Source: Jaapia argillacea MUCL 33604 (taxonomy: Eukaryota > Basidiomycota > Agaricomycetes > Jaapiales > Jaapiaceae). Taken from it: a stretch of 64,000 nucleotides of DNA. A program made the position numbers and the translations under genes. Location: the NCBI GenBank assembly GCA_000697665.1, contig KL197715.1, positions 940,923 through 1,004,922 of the forward strand, given 5' to 3'. Below the pieces are notes generated by a model. That model searched no databases and had not been told where the DNA came from. It saw nothing but the letters and a program-made list of their open reading frames with translations. Shown here in pieces: positions 11,240 through 23,027 of the stretch (the first letter of the stretch is position 1; the number at the start of each line of letters is the position of its first letter).

Positions 11240-12294
11240 CTGCATTTCCGTTCTTTGGGATACGATGTGCATACCATCTTAACTTTCTTCAGTCTGATTG
11301 AAGACACTGCTACTTATACAGTCACGTCTCTTCACTTTTCCGACAATTGAGTGGTCTCTGAAACACGACACGACCACGAGGGTTCCAAGAGCCACAATGA
11401 ACACTATCAGTGGGAATGGGTGTTGAAATGTTAAAATGAGGATCTCAGCCTTCCAGGTTCGAGCGCACCAACAACCCAAACACCGATATCGGCATCACCG
11501 CAAGTACCAATACAAGCGCAGGCTCAAAGACTTCCATATTCTTCGGCTCTCGATTCTCTCTTCCTAAAACTCCAGTCCTACGTCCTGCAAACTCACCCAT
11601 ACGAACTTGGTCGAAGAAATCTCAACCATCCACGTGCTCCCATCATTCTCATTCGTCGGATGATGGACATGGGTCGGCACAAGGACCACTTCAAACGTAG
11701 CAGGTCCAAATTAATCACCGCAACATCATCGACCTTCAAGCTTCATCACAAAACGATTCGTTCTTCGCATTCACTTCTATACGAACAAAACTAACTCCAC
11801 CCCTTTAAAACGTTCAAACACGCCTTTAATACGTTGCTTCCGATCAGGTCAAGTTTCCTGTGATCACTCACCTTCACCACGTTCTTCATCCATATGTCAT
11901 CTTCATCCACACATTGGCCTCCCTCCTCTCCCTCCTCCCCACCCCACACCAGCACCCTCACAAATGATAAACGACTCTCGTTCGTATATCTTCTACAAGT
12001 CTAAAAATCAACTAGATTGTGACGATCCAAGGGGGAGCTTACTGATCTCGATGGAGTGGTGATTGGTTCGGCGGTGGCGGTGGTGGGAGGTCCCCACCTA
12101 CACCACGTTCACCGGCCAGTTGGGCTTCTTCGCTTGATGATAACAACTTTCGAAGGTCTTCATCATTTTCGTCCTACCACGGTCCTGGTGGGACGCGGCC
12201 ACCACCTGTTAGCACGTACGTTAGAGGTATATCGACCCTACACCCTTCGCACTGTCTGCGATCTGCATCGAAGGGTTACCTGAGGGTATGAATT
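11240..12294. other. non-coding stretch between gene B and unit 3
   Basis: After a short match to the usual 3' flank of the membrane genes (to about 11275), similarity to units 1 and 2 stops for about 1 kb. I see no open frame with recognisable protein features; the longest (minus strand, 11279-11479, 66 codons) has no convincing start context. The base composition is C/T-rich on the plus strand between 11560 and 11990. The F-box-like remnant of the other units is missing here. Confidence 0.5.
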
Positions 12295-13603
12295 CTACAC
12301 CCACGTAGATGGGATGTACTTATTTGTCGACTCAGGACGTATCCTAGGACTAGGGTGCTTGTAAGTGTTAGACGGTGAGGTTTCATTGGGTTGAGTTGCA
12401 GGTTTTTGGGACGTCAATTGAAATGGAGTGAGAGGGGGTGGAGGGGGTGGAGGGAAGTACGCCATAGTGGTATTCACCGACGCATTTTGGGAAGTAGTAG
12501 GGGACGATGGATCGAGAATAGGGCAAAGTAAGATGCTGGTGCAATCGGAGTTGAAGATGAAGAATAATAATGTCACGTTTTGTAATGGTTTGAGCATATC
12601 CGTGTGAGCCTCTGTCGTCAAAGTATGGAGAGGAGGAGAATCTGTAGTTTTACGCTTACGAGGAGCAGACCATGGACGATCGCGAGGCAGTGGCCACAGT
12701 GTCCCCCATCTGGTCTCCCAAGGTCTGCAGGAGACATGTGAGACTGGACGGACCTCTCCTCGTCAACAACTCTTGCTTTCGATTCTCCATCCTGAATTGA
12801 CCGATGCTCAAGTCGACTATGTTTCTACACTATGTTGCCTTAAGCCTGCTATCCTCAGTGTTTTCAAGTGCGTACTCTCCGCATATGAGATGGACGTAGG
12901 AATTCTCGTTCCACGATTCCAGTTTCATGGGCAAGACACTGCATCAGGACATTCTCCAAACTCCGCCGTCGTCCATACGGGTCCTTGCAGATACAGCAGA
13001 GCAGCGAAGGGCCCCCTAATCGCACGTTCCCTCATATAACTAGCTTGACAGATGCATCCTACTAAGTAAGTAAGTGCTCGCATGTATATTTTCGGTGCCG
13101 ACACTTGCTCGGTTCCGTTGAGACACACCGATCATGCAACGAGGATCTGGCACATACTCTGGGGTCACCGCAAGCATAGAGCTCCTTACTCTGAATAGCC
13201 TCACCAAGGCTCGCAAGTCTACGTATGTTAGACTACCAAAGCTTGACTTACGTCGTTGTTGGGCTCCATCTTAGCTGATTCGCCGAGCGACGCCATGACC
13301 ACGAGTCGAAGTGTCGAACAGTGTCAATTTTGGGCTCCGGTCGGTTTTAATTTCCAGTGAGTTCGTCCACACCTCCCTTCGCAGCTATAAGCACTTTAAA
13401 CACTGAGAAACGTGGTAGCCCCGGACTTAAATCTGCTTTAGCATTCCATACTCGATCCTCCAGTTTGATTGTAGTCCCAACGCAATGCTGCATCACAACT
13501 TGCCATAACCCTGAGACTATACTCCATCGCCAATGGCGCAGCCCGATTCCGCATTGGCGATTTATTCAGACTGGTGAACTCACCTAACGCTTGGGCTGTA
13601 TAT

Positions 13604-14085
13604 GTGGTCCACCTACTAACGTTCCGACGAATTGGAACGAGGTGCCACACGTTTTACCTATGCGTCGCACTTGTCCCGAATACCGGGAGTATTTAGGCAC
13701 TTTAACGCTTTGAACGGCTGGCTATTCAGTTCTTCGCTTTATCGTGGAAGGCGAGCAGATGATCATTACCTTGTATTTGGAGGCGTGCTCACCCTCTCTT
13801 TCACCACGTATCTCAGGGTCCAAATGTTGGTTGCAATAGCCATTGGTGGTCCACCTCCTAACTTTTCGATTAATGGGAATGAGGTGCCCCACGTTTCAGC
13901 TGCGCGTCGCACTTGTCCCGAATACAGAGAGTATTTAGGCACTTCAACTTTTTGGACGGCGATCCAGTTCTTCGCCTTATCGTAGTAGGTGAGTTGATGA
14001 TCATTGCCTTGTACGTGGGGGTGTGCTCACCCTCTCTTTCACCGCGCTTCTCAGGATCCAAATGTTCGTCGCACTCGCCGTTGCT
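13604..14085 (+). repeat. 242-base tandem duplication of the gene C 5' region
   Basis: The word gtggtccacct recurs at 13604 and 13846 (period 242). Each copy then carries gcgtcgcacttgtcccgaat, a tatttaggc motif, 'ttcttcgc.ttatcgt', a leader-intron-like region, and an ATG behind 'tccaa'. In the downstream copy the leader intron (13989-14054) keeps GTGAGT...tctcag. In the upstream copy the donor reads gcgagc, so splicing there is probably lost, and its frame from the ATG does not join gene C. The upstream copy looks like a spare promoter plus broken first exon. Confidence 0.75.
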
Positions 14086-15578
14086 CAATCATTCTATCCG
14101 GGCGTCCAAGCCTTCCCTATAATCCGGGCACCTGCTGAGGGTGTCGTTACCTCGTGCGAGGGAATTGAAGATTATCGAACAATCTGGACGATCGTATGGA
14201 GCTGTCTGGTGACGATGGCGGCATGCACTTGGGTGGCCGTCCATATGAACGTTCCGTCACTCGACGAGGGCAAAGTCAACAGGACCCTGCGCCGTATTGG
14301 CATCATGATGATCGCTGTGGTCGCACCAGAATTTATGGTTGGATGGGCGGCACGACAATATATGGTTGCTGGTCGATTGGCCAAAAGTCATGGTGCGCTT
14401 CACACTATTTTTATCTCTTCTCGTTCTAATGTAAGTTATGATCAACAGTCGGATGGACCCGAACCCACGGATTTTTCGCCCTCATGGGAGGGTTCATGCT
14501 CTACGATGGTGATCAACCTATTCACGCACTCTCGCCCGATGAACTCGAAACCCGCGTCGCCGACCATTCGATTGATTTGCCTATAATCACCGAGGAGGAA
14601 ATTGAGGATCGAAGTAAAGGGGATGCTCTGTCGAAGGGCGTCGCACTGGTACACACCACGTGGTTCACTATCCAAGTCATCGCACGTGGCATTCGTCGAC
14701 TTCCGATCACAGAACTCGAGATGGTAGCGCTGGCGTTCACGGTTCTGAACGTTGCGACGTACTCGCTGTGGTGGAGTAAACCGCTCAGCGTCCAGCGCCC
14801 GGTGCGTGTACCTCTTAAACCCAAGCAGGAAAAACCAACTCCAGCCGCTCCCGAATCCACAACACCACTCAGGGTCCTACTCTATTTCTTGATTGTGTGT
14901 GGGATTTTGGTTGGGTTTACTGGAGTTTGCTATGGTTTCTACATCTTGGCGAAGCGAAAACATTTCAAGATCAGTTTGGGACATGGGGTATTCAGGGTAG
15001 TTGACACCGTGGTCGACATCGTAATGGTCTCGGCCGTGGTCCTGGTTATCGTTCTCTTGGCCGCCTCCGTGGCGATTGCGAACATTATTGTGGCCTTCGT
15101 AGGTGCGACGACGGCCTTTTTCGGTATGGGTCTCGGATTCGCACACGATTCCAATGCCCTCCATTTGTCAACATTCTACGATGGAGGTCTGAAGGAGGAG
15201 GAACAGAAGAAGTTTCAGACGTTTATTCTTCCGACGATCGCCGTTGTCTTTGGAGCCATCCACTGCATTGCCTGGCAGTACGACTTTCCGACGCATCTTG
15301 AGCAGATGTTATGGCGCATGGCTGCCGTAGCTATCACCTGTTCACCTGTGGTGATGACGATGGCTTCCGGTTGGGCACATTCGTCAGGTCAAGAGATGAG
15401 TCTGAGTTTCGATAATTCTTGGTGGTTCGTGATTTTTATGATTTTTTCCTGGCTTGTTTTCGTATTCTACCTCGTGTCCCGGATTACGCTACTCGCTATT
15501 GCCTTCTCGTCGTTGAGATCGCTTCCATCTGGAGCTTTCGAGGTAATCTCGTGGACTAGCTATATCCCACACTTTTAG
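14062..15578 (+). CDS. multi-pass membrane protein of unknown function, paralogue C
   Basis: Exons 14062-14392 and 14449-15578 give about 486 aa. The intron position and phase are the same as in A and B, and the intron carries a ctaat branch-like word; the join reads VGWTRTHGFF. The N terminus (MFVALAVAQSFYPGVQAFP) is more signal-like than in A and B. The conserved blocks EGIEDYRTIWTIVWSCLVTM, PEFMVGWAARQYMV, TYSLWWSKPLSVQRPV and the C-terminal SSLRSLPSGAFEVISWTSYI are all present. Middle helices differ most. The frame is intact. Same unknown function as A and B. Confidence 0.8.
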
Positions 15579-15599
15579 TACAATTGATATGTTGCGTAG

Positions 15600-15800
15600 T
15601 GTATTTGTGTGCTGTATCTGATTGTTCATTATGGCTCTGAGACGCCCGTATTTCCGCTCGTTGGTGAGGATTAGCGTGTATCGTAACGTCGCTCAACTTC
15701 AGCGGTGTGGGAAACGACATGTGTAGCTTCGCGCTTGCTAGGAGCGGACCATGGTACTTACCCCATCTGGTCGCTCCGTGGTCTGCGGGAGACATGTGAG
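15600..15800. repeat. segmental duplication, unit 4 remnant
   Basis: The 3' flank of gene C again leads into the start of a further unit ('cgcccgtatttccgctcg'). It jumps quickly to the 'PWS-PRKR' core (minus strand: PWSAPSKREATH around 15715-15755) and 'gacatgtgagactcgacggacctcc'. Similarity ends near 15800, so only a stub of a fourth unit remains. Confidence 0.55.
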
Positions 15801-17054
15801 ACTCGACGGACCTCCTCCTCCACTACACCCCGGAAATCCAGATCCTAAAGTCAACGATATATCTACCCCCAACTATCTTGCTGCCTTAATAGCTTCAGTC
15901 TGTTCAAGTATGCGCTCTCCGCGTTCAGGTGGAAAAAGGTCGAAACTGAGGGCAGTCACGATTCTTCACGAAATTACCTCCTATTACCTCGTAGCTCGAC
16001 TGCACCGTTGACCCCCGGAATTCCGCCGAACTGCAAGGATATGGACTAGCAATCCCGCGACAATTCTTAGCTCTCTGGACCTTCACCAATCAATACGGTG
16101 ACCGACAACAATGTCCTCTCCACTCTCGGAATCTCTGGATGTAACTTTGAGATGAATATCTCGTCGTTTCTCGACTTCGATTTGAGTCCCTTCCGTGCTA
16201 CCTGGCCTCTTATGCCGACCAAGTCTTTTCTACTGCCTTTGTGTCGTCGCTCTCGTCGTCCCCAAGGTCAAGCCCTACTTGTTACTTGCAGAACTTGCAT
16301 GACCTCAGTGGCACCAGAATCGTCACCAAAGGAGCATAATCATCGCCTCCAACCATCTCTGCATCATTCCAATTCTGCTTTCATCAAACCTTCATCTCAA
16401 AAGTCAGAACGTTCCTCTTCGTTGTGGGTCCCAATATTAATCCCGGATCCTACCACTCGACTCCCACGACGTTCCCATCGCAATCACAGACACGAACACG
16501 AACACTTTAATTCCAGCGATCCCAATCTCAGATGATATCGCCACGCCCAAATCTCGATCTCAGACTCGAGCTCCTTGTCTTCCCATAAGAAAAGAAAAAC
16601 CATCGCCAAAGCACCTCGTTGGCAATTCCTCGCGTGGCACACACAGGGACCCACAAACCCAACCCGTTCCCTATCTCAGATTCCCCTCCCATAACTGGAC
16701 AACTGCAAGGCTTCCTCGCGTCCAGCGCTTCTTCTGCTGTACCTACGCTTTATCTCGAAGGCTCGTATCCAAATTCCAATTCTCCTATTTCGTCAGGCAG
16801 TGGTCGTGGCGAAAGGGAGAACGGGCACTTGGGCGTCAAACCAAACTGGGCAAGCGCTGCATTAACTTGGACTTGAATGCTTCTTGACACGGGTCGACGC
16901 TTTGGTATGGCGGTGCGAGTTTGTGGACTGGCCTGGTGGATAAAACGAGGGGCGGGAGGGTCAAGTCCCAGTCGTAGAACTTCCGCTTTACTTGACAATA
17001 CGATAATCGATTTTCCAAGCCATCGAGACTGTACACCTCATCGGAACCCCCGCC
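15800..17054. other. upstream region of the zinc-finger gene, no confident gene
   Basis: About 1.25 kb of C-rich sequence. The longest plus-strand frame (16098-16535) is Ser/His/Arg-rich (HRNHRHEHEHFNSSDP) and without a recognisable domain. It could be an untranslated leader or an upstream exon of the C2H2 gene, but no splice pair joined it convincingly. Confidence 0.4.
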
Positions 17055-18277
17055 ATGACTTGCTTACAGCCCAACCAACCACTCATAACCCACAAACCAA
17101 GTCACAAACCCGCCAAAGCCACCAAGCCGAGAGTCAGTAACTCCTTCTCATTTCCCCGCTGTTACTCTGGGTCCTGACGGTTTTCCTACACTTATGTAGC
17201 CGAAACCAATATCTGTTCAATGTGACATATGTTCCAAATGGATCAATCGCCTCGCCGATCTTAGACGCCACAAACTTACACACGCCTCCGAGGAAGTCCG
17301 GCGTCAGAAGTGCGTGTCTATCATACCTCCCCTACTTTCGAGGCCCCAAACTAACCAAAACCCCCATAGAATGCTCTTCTGCGATAAATGCACCTACTCC
17401 ACCTTCCAAAAATCCAATCTCAATACCCATAAGCGATCTCAGTAAGTTTCGATTTTTCCCCCTTCCGGTATGTCTCGGCTCACGAATATAATCTAGCACG
17501 CAGATAAAGAGCGAAGTGTGTCCGGATTGCATGTGGGCGTTTACAGATCCTGCCGCGTTACATCGTCATCGAGTAGCCCTACATGGGTATCAACCGAGGA
17601 AAACGAAGAGAGCGGGACCTCCGTCCCTTCCTATCGACTCTACTCCGCATTCGTTGGCTACTAGTGGTGTCTATACGGAGGAACGGATTCAGAGTCCGTC
17701 GACATCTTCAACGCGCTCGTCCTCTTCAGAGGTCCTGCCACCAACACCGCCAAACGCATTTGTGGCGGCTACACCTCTGCCTTCCTTCCGACCTGCTTTC
17801 GATAATCAAACTCGAACACAATACCCCTCCATCGCCACCCTCACATCCAATCCCCCTTTCGCCACCAGATCAGTTTCATCATCTCCACCAAGCTACCCTC
17901 CCAACTTTACCTTCGACTTTGACTTTGACTCCATACCCTCCCAAGCCGACTCAAACACACATAATCTATGTACTTGGGAACCCACCTTGTTCAAGTCGCA
18001 AGACACGCTTTTTGAAATGGGGACTTTTCCCCCGACCTTTTTCTCCAACTCCAACTCGATGATCCCAACGTGGAATGTGGGGGAGAATCGATGGGCGGGA
18101 CTCGGTTCGGAGATGATGGATGGAATGGCGAGTGTGTTTGGTATGCTGCCACCTTCACTTGTGCCGTGCTCGAGTCCACCGATGTCTGACCGCTGGAGCT
18201 CGGCGCCTAATAGCCCACCGCTATATATGAGCCAGTGTGTGATTGGTTCAGCGGCCTTGAACATGCCAAATATCTAG
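17055..18277 (+). CDS. C2H2 zinc-finger transcription factor
   Basis: Exons 17055-17132, 17200-17309, 17370-17441 and 17497-18277 give about 346 aa. Three C2H2 fingers lie at the N terminus: C34-C37-H50-H54, C67-C70-H83-H87 and C95-C98-H111-H116. Introns cut between and inside the fingers, and all phases join cleanly. The first intron uses a GTCAGT donor, which other genes in this window also use. The rest is Ser/Pro/Asn-rich with acidic-aromatic patches (FTFDFDFDSIP near residue 200), consistent with an activation region. It is probably a nuclear DNA-binding regulator. It lies just upstream of the SDR-MFS-P450 group and might regulate it; that is inference from position. An extra 5' exon is possible. 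Confidence 0.75.
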
Positions 18278-18712
18278 GTGGAGATGGGGGGTTAGGATTG
18301 GACTTGTGGATTGTTTATTTGTATCTCTGGTGTTGAACACCAGCTTCTGGCATCCTTGTGTTTTGCTACTGTACCAAGTATTTTGTTGTTTCCTTCGAAT
18401 TCGTCGCCAGTTGTTAGAAGAACTTCGCTGGACTTGTTGATCTGGATTCGAATGTGCCTCCATCCATTTATCAGAGTCGGCGTCGTTGATTGTCCAGTTA
18501 TATTTCTTTTCCGACTGCGATTCCGGTACCAATACGGTATACCACCCCCTTGGAGACACCTACGGCGCTACTGACTATGAACAACGTACTACTATGATCC
18601 GCATTATGAACGCTAACTTTGATATCTCCGGTGGTCGTCTGGATACCAAACCTGTAGAGGCACAGAATACCTCGAGTCTTGGGCGACTCTCCTACTAGTA
18701 TTATAGCCAGCC
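18278..18712. other. intergenic, promoter side of the SDR gene
   Basis: A 435-base interval between two plus-strand genes. Nothing coding is evident; short open frames across 18311-18698 have no family features. No clear TATA box is seen in the 100 bases before the ATG. Confidence 0.4.
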
Positions 18713-19908
18713 ATGACCAGTACCTCTAAACGCTCCGAATCGTATCTCGTTGTAGGAGGATCTGGGTTCCTAGGAAGCTACATCGTCAAAGCTCTCCTTG
18801 CTCGAGGAGAAACTTCCGTCTCGGTTTTCGACATTGTGTCCAGAAGCTTTGATGGGGATGTAAAGCTGTACGTTGGCGACATTGCCAGCAAGGAGGACGT
18901 TTCAAACGCCATTCGCAAGGTACGTTGGCGGCTTCTCCAGATTGACTCTTGAATGAACGGCTGGCTAGTCTGGTGCTACATCCATCTTCCATACCGCTTC
19001 ACCAGTGCACGACCAAGACGACTATATCCACCAAAAAGTCAACGTACAGGGCACACGAGTCCTTCTAGACGCCGCCATCGCAAACAAGGTGACCAAGTTC
19101 GTCTACACCAGTAGCACAGGCGTCACGTACACCGCCGATCCATTGGAGGGTGCAGACGAGACACTGCCCATTCCTACAAAGGGTTTTGATGCATATCATA
19201 GCACAAAGGCAAAAGCAGAAATCATGGTCCTAGCCGCCAATAACCTCGAGGGACTTCGAACTGTTGCAATCCGTCCTTGTGGTATGATCGGGTCAGTACA
19301 TTTTATGTCGCTTCCAACTACTTGTGTTAACTGGATCTCTTGCGGGACAGGCCTGAAGATCGACAAGCCATCTTTCGCTTCTCGAGGTCTTGGAAGAACC
19401 GTCACGTCCAAATGGGTGACAACAAAACTCTCGTCGACTACGTTTACGTCGGGAACGTAGCCGATGCACACCTCTTGGCCGCAGATAAAATGGATTCTCC
19501 TGCCGTCGCCGGTCAGGCTTTCATCATCACAAACGGTGATCCTTGGTTCTTCTGGGACTTTGCTCGTTATGTTTGGAATGAGTTGGATAACACTCCCCCC
19601 GCTAAGACGATGGTAATCCCTCGAGGCTTAGCGATGTTCTTCGCCATTCTATCAGAGATTTGGGGATGGATCATGGGGAAGAAACCGATATTCAATCGCT
19701 TCTCAGTCATATTTGCCACCACTCACCAGTGGTACAATATCGATAAGGCCCGCAAACTTCTGGGGTATGAACCTTCTGTCTCCCTGACAGAAGGTGTGGA
19801 TCTCATGGTGAAAGTATGTCGTTCAGTTCCACATTTGAACCTTTCATTTTAACCGCCCGACAGTGGTGGAAGGAAGAGGGGGAGAAAAACTATTATGCAC
19901 GACAATAG
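18713..19908 (+). CDS. Erg26-like sterol/3-beta-hydroxysteroid dehydrogenase (extended SDR)
   Basis: Exons 18713-18919, 18969-19291, 19351-19813 and 19864-19908 give about 345 aa, the usual length for the family. The NAD(P)-binding Rossmann motif G15-x-x-G18-x-x-G21 (VVGGSGFLG), the substrate-side TSSTG at 116-120 and the catalytic Y145-x-x-x-K149 are all present, as are RPCGMIGPEDRQ and YVYVGNVADAHLLAA, typical of the 3-beta-HSD/Erg26 group. The Erg26 enzyme oxidises and decarboxylates C4-carboxylated sterol intermediates in ergosterol synthesis at the ER. Intron 2 uses a GTCAGT donor. Whether this copy is the ergosterol enzyme or a paralogue recruited to a specialised pathway cannot be told from sequence alone. 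It converges with the MFS gene, ending 105 bases before it. Confidence 0.85.
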
Positions 19909-20013
19909 TCATCCTTTTATTTCATAATTGTAACGGGAATCAGCATTAGGTTCCTCTAGGATATGTGCCCACATAACTAACTCTAACGAATGACAGTATC
20001 ACAAACTGAGACC

Positions 20014-22702
20014 TCAACCCACCGCGATGGCAATATCGCTTCCTTTCAAGGAGATATTTCGTACCAGGCTATTTCGAGTCCCATAAGCGGGGGCTTGTCA
20101 ATAATAGACACGAGATTAACTCACAATCCTGACAAACTCGCCAATGCAGCGGCGGGTATACCCAACAAGAACACTCGATTAATACTTTCCGTATATGCAC
20201 GAAGAACGAGCGGACGCATGCTGGCTTCCACCAAGGATATCGCGTTGACGCTCTGTTCCACAGCGGTCGCTAGATTTGCAGGGAGGTCGGGGGCATAGAC
20301 ATGGAGATTTTTCTCCAATTGGTTGGAGAAGATGGTACCACCAATTCTACAAAGCATGGCATGAGATTAGCACGACTTGGATGAAGGCGACAGGTGCCCT
20401 TACGCAATGCCCAGTACTCCACCGGTAACCTGACCAAACGTAAGGACTGTAGTTGCTTGGGGGACCATGTGTTCCTCTTTCGCCCATTCGGCCTATTCAT
20501 TGACGAGATCGATATGAAACTCTAACCCCAGTCAATTATCTGCACGAACCTGAACCGCGATGAAAACATTCTGCAGGGCACCACCTGCACAGGCATGAAC
20601 AACAAAAATAAATCAGAGCCTTTAATCGACGTACCAAGGCCAATACCATCTGAACGAATGATTAGTAATGGAATACATCCCTGGAGTGAATCAACCCACA
20701 AAGAATTTGGAATCCGATGGCATGAGAGTTGGGAGTATCGACGTGTAATGTAGACAGCAATACGGAGCCAACAAGAGCGAGGAGCGGTGAAATTACGAGT
20801 AGATGCCAATATCGACCAGTAAACTGGAAAAGGTTGGGTCGATCAAGGGAGCCGAAGTGTGTGAGAGTTCGGTGTACAGAACACATACCTTGATCATTCC
20901 GCCCGACACCATCGAAGCAGTAATCAGGGATATCATGAAGGGTAAAATAGATATTCCACTACTCGTGCTGGAAAAATGTCAGCCTCTAGGGAAGTTGTTG
21001 ATAAATTAAATTTACCTAGATTGTCCCTTGGCTTGATACCTATAAGGAGGGGTTAAACGAAGAGGATGATCAATGGCTCATGCACATACCAAAGCGGGAG
21101 GTAATACTGGCAACGAACCCGATGAGAACGAACAAAAGTGGGAGCAGCAGAAATCACTCACTGTCCCGTTGAGCATCCCCATACCGATGAAAAACTGTGC
21201 GGACGCGTGAGAACAAAGTGAATACGGGGCCAGGTGAACTGACCGATTCCAAAGTAGCACCGAGCTGTGATCGTCTCTTGAAAAGCATTAGCGGCAGGAT
21301 TGCGGCCTTCGACCTTCGCCATTCCCAGATGATCCATGCGACAAGGACTACGGCAAAGACACAGAATAACGCGATGATGACAGGACTGTTCCATGGATGG
21401 GTGGTCCCTCCCCACTGCAGGGGGAGAAGAAGGGACACTACGGTCCCAAGACAAAGGATACCACCGAGCCAGTCCAGTCGGCGGTACCAGGTCATCTGAT
21501 TCAAGCTCTCCTCGTTATTGCTGCCGAGAGCAGGTCGGGAAGGAAGGAAGAGAAACACGACAGCGATGGCAAGAGCACCGAACTGAATAGGATACGTTAG
21601 TGACGAAAATGGGATGGATGAAAAGAATGAGCGGACAGGTAAGTTGACGTAGAAGCACCATCGCCAGGAAACGTGATCTAGAAATACTGATCAGAATCGC
21701 TGTGACAGTAGAGCCAAAAGACTGACCAGTAAAAGCGCCGCCTATGGGGAGGTTGTTATTTGTCAATTCTCAAAAGACGAAGCGACTTTGCGCACCTAAT
21801 AGTGGGCCAACAATTGACGCTAAGGCATAGACGCCCCCTAAGATACCATATAATAAGGGACGATCTTCAATCCTCGTAGTCTGTGTATCCAGTCAAGGTG
21901 AGACTACACACGATGCGACAACAACACTTACCTGGGCAATGATAACCAGGACGGAGTTCACAACACTGATAGGCATTAGTTCCCGAATTCAAGACAGCAG
22001 AGAAAATATTTACCCTCCACCACCACAGCCAGCTATCGCTCGCCCGAAGACAAGTACATTGAAAGATGGCGCCGCACCACAAATCAAGCTCCCGACTTCA
22101 AACACAAAGATTGAACATAGGTAGACGTATTTCGCAGGTGCTATGGTGAGGACTTGACCGAGCATGAGCATGAAGCCAGCCAAAGTAAGCATGTCTACAA
22201 TGACCGAGTGAGTATGGAAAACAAGGCCGAGACATGCGTGAACTTACAAGCCGTAGCAATCCAAGCAGCTTGCGTGAGTGCATCGAATTGTGAAGCTATT
22301 CTTGGTAGTGCGGTAGCAACCTTGTCGATAGAACGATGATCAGCCGAGTCGAACAAGATTCAAACATTGTCCCTCACGATCGTCTGGTCGAGGTTGACGA
22401 GGAGTAGTGATATCATGAATGCGCTGGAGCAACCTCCATATCAGCATCATCACTGAGTAGATATCCACGCACACAACATTTGTCCAGAGCTGTTTCCCAC
22501 TGTCGATTTCCGCTGACGGGGATGCAGCCGGCGACACTACCTCTAAGGACTCGATTCCACCAGACTTGGAATCATCTCCTTTCTCTGACAGTGTCGTGAA
22601 GGGATCAGAATCACCAAAGCCAACAGTGTGAAATGACATACCTAACTCGATAGTCTCAGCTTGGACCGTCACGGCATCATCTTCTGCTGATGTTCTCGTC
22701 AT
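20014..22702 (-). CDS. MFS multidrug-type transporter, DHA2 (14-TM) family, 20 exons
   Basis: I could join 20 exons in phase, 1,680 coding bases, about 559 aa. From the 5' end: 22702-22642, 22584-22473, 22423-22378, 22320-22248, 22194-22014, 21965-21932, 21880-21796, 21741-21727, 21677-21637, 21582-21244, 21194-21162, 21106-21090, 21039-21016, 20967-20889, 20823-20700, 20649-20635, 20584-20550, 20492-20404, 20346-20125, 20068-20014. Family landmarks appear in order: LDQTIVATALPRIAS after TM1 (about 69-83), the GRAIAGCGGGG motif C-like stretch, DHVSWRWCFYVNLP, YYLPLWYQAKGQS, and SGISILPFMIS. The protein is a proton-driven exporter in the plasma or vacuolar membrane; the substrate is unknown. 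Exons of 15, 15, 17, 24, 33, 34 and 35 bases are unusually small. Confidence 0.85.
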
Positions 22703-23027
22703 GGCGTGGAAGCAATGAGGCAAAGGACAAGCAGGGTGTGTGAAGCTCGGGAGTCCTTAAATCCCAAAATCCTTGAAAATAGGAGGACTTTCGATATGAA
22801 ACGATGTGGTGTTCCCTTGAGAATATCAGACCATATAGTTGTGTAGCAGCGGTGTTGCAAGCCTGTGGGTACGCGTCAAAGTGGTGGAGGGAAAGTTTTG
22901 ATCTTTTTAGCCGGAACGGTTACCCGATAGGTTGCCTTTCATATCCGCCAATATATCTTCTCTAGCCAATCCCGAATCGGAACAGTTCAACATCGTTCAA
23001 AATGAAATTCTAGACTGCCCAAACTCT

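Larger units (their letters stand above)
12295..15660. repeat. segmental duplication, unit 3 (shortened)
   Basis: This unit starts inside the 'PWS-PRKR' fragment (minus strand, 12295-12690: PWSAPRKRKTTDSPPL, TTEAHTDMLKP) and jumps to a divergent upstream region and membrane gene C. The F-box-like section and most of the shared promoter are absent. Similarity to units 1 and 2 is clearly lower than between those two, so unit 3 looks like the older duplication product. Confidence 0.7.

Noticed and set aside
17583-18062. 159-codon frame inside the zinc-finger gene
   Set aside because: It overlaps the C2H2 gene in another frame and has repetitive Pro/Thr/Arg composition typical of a shadow.
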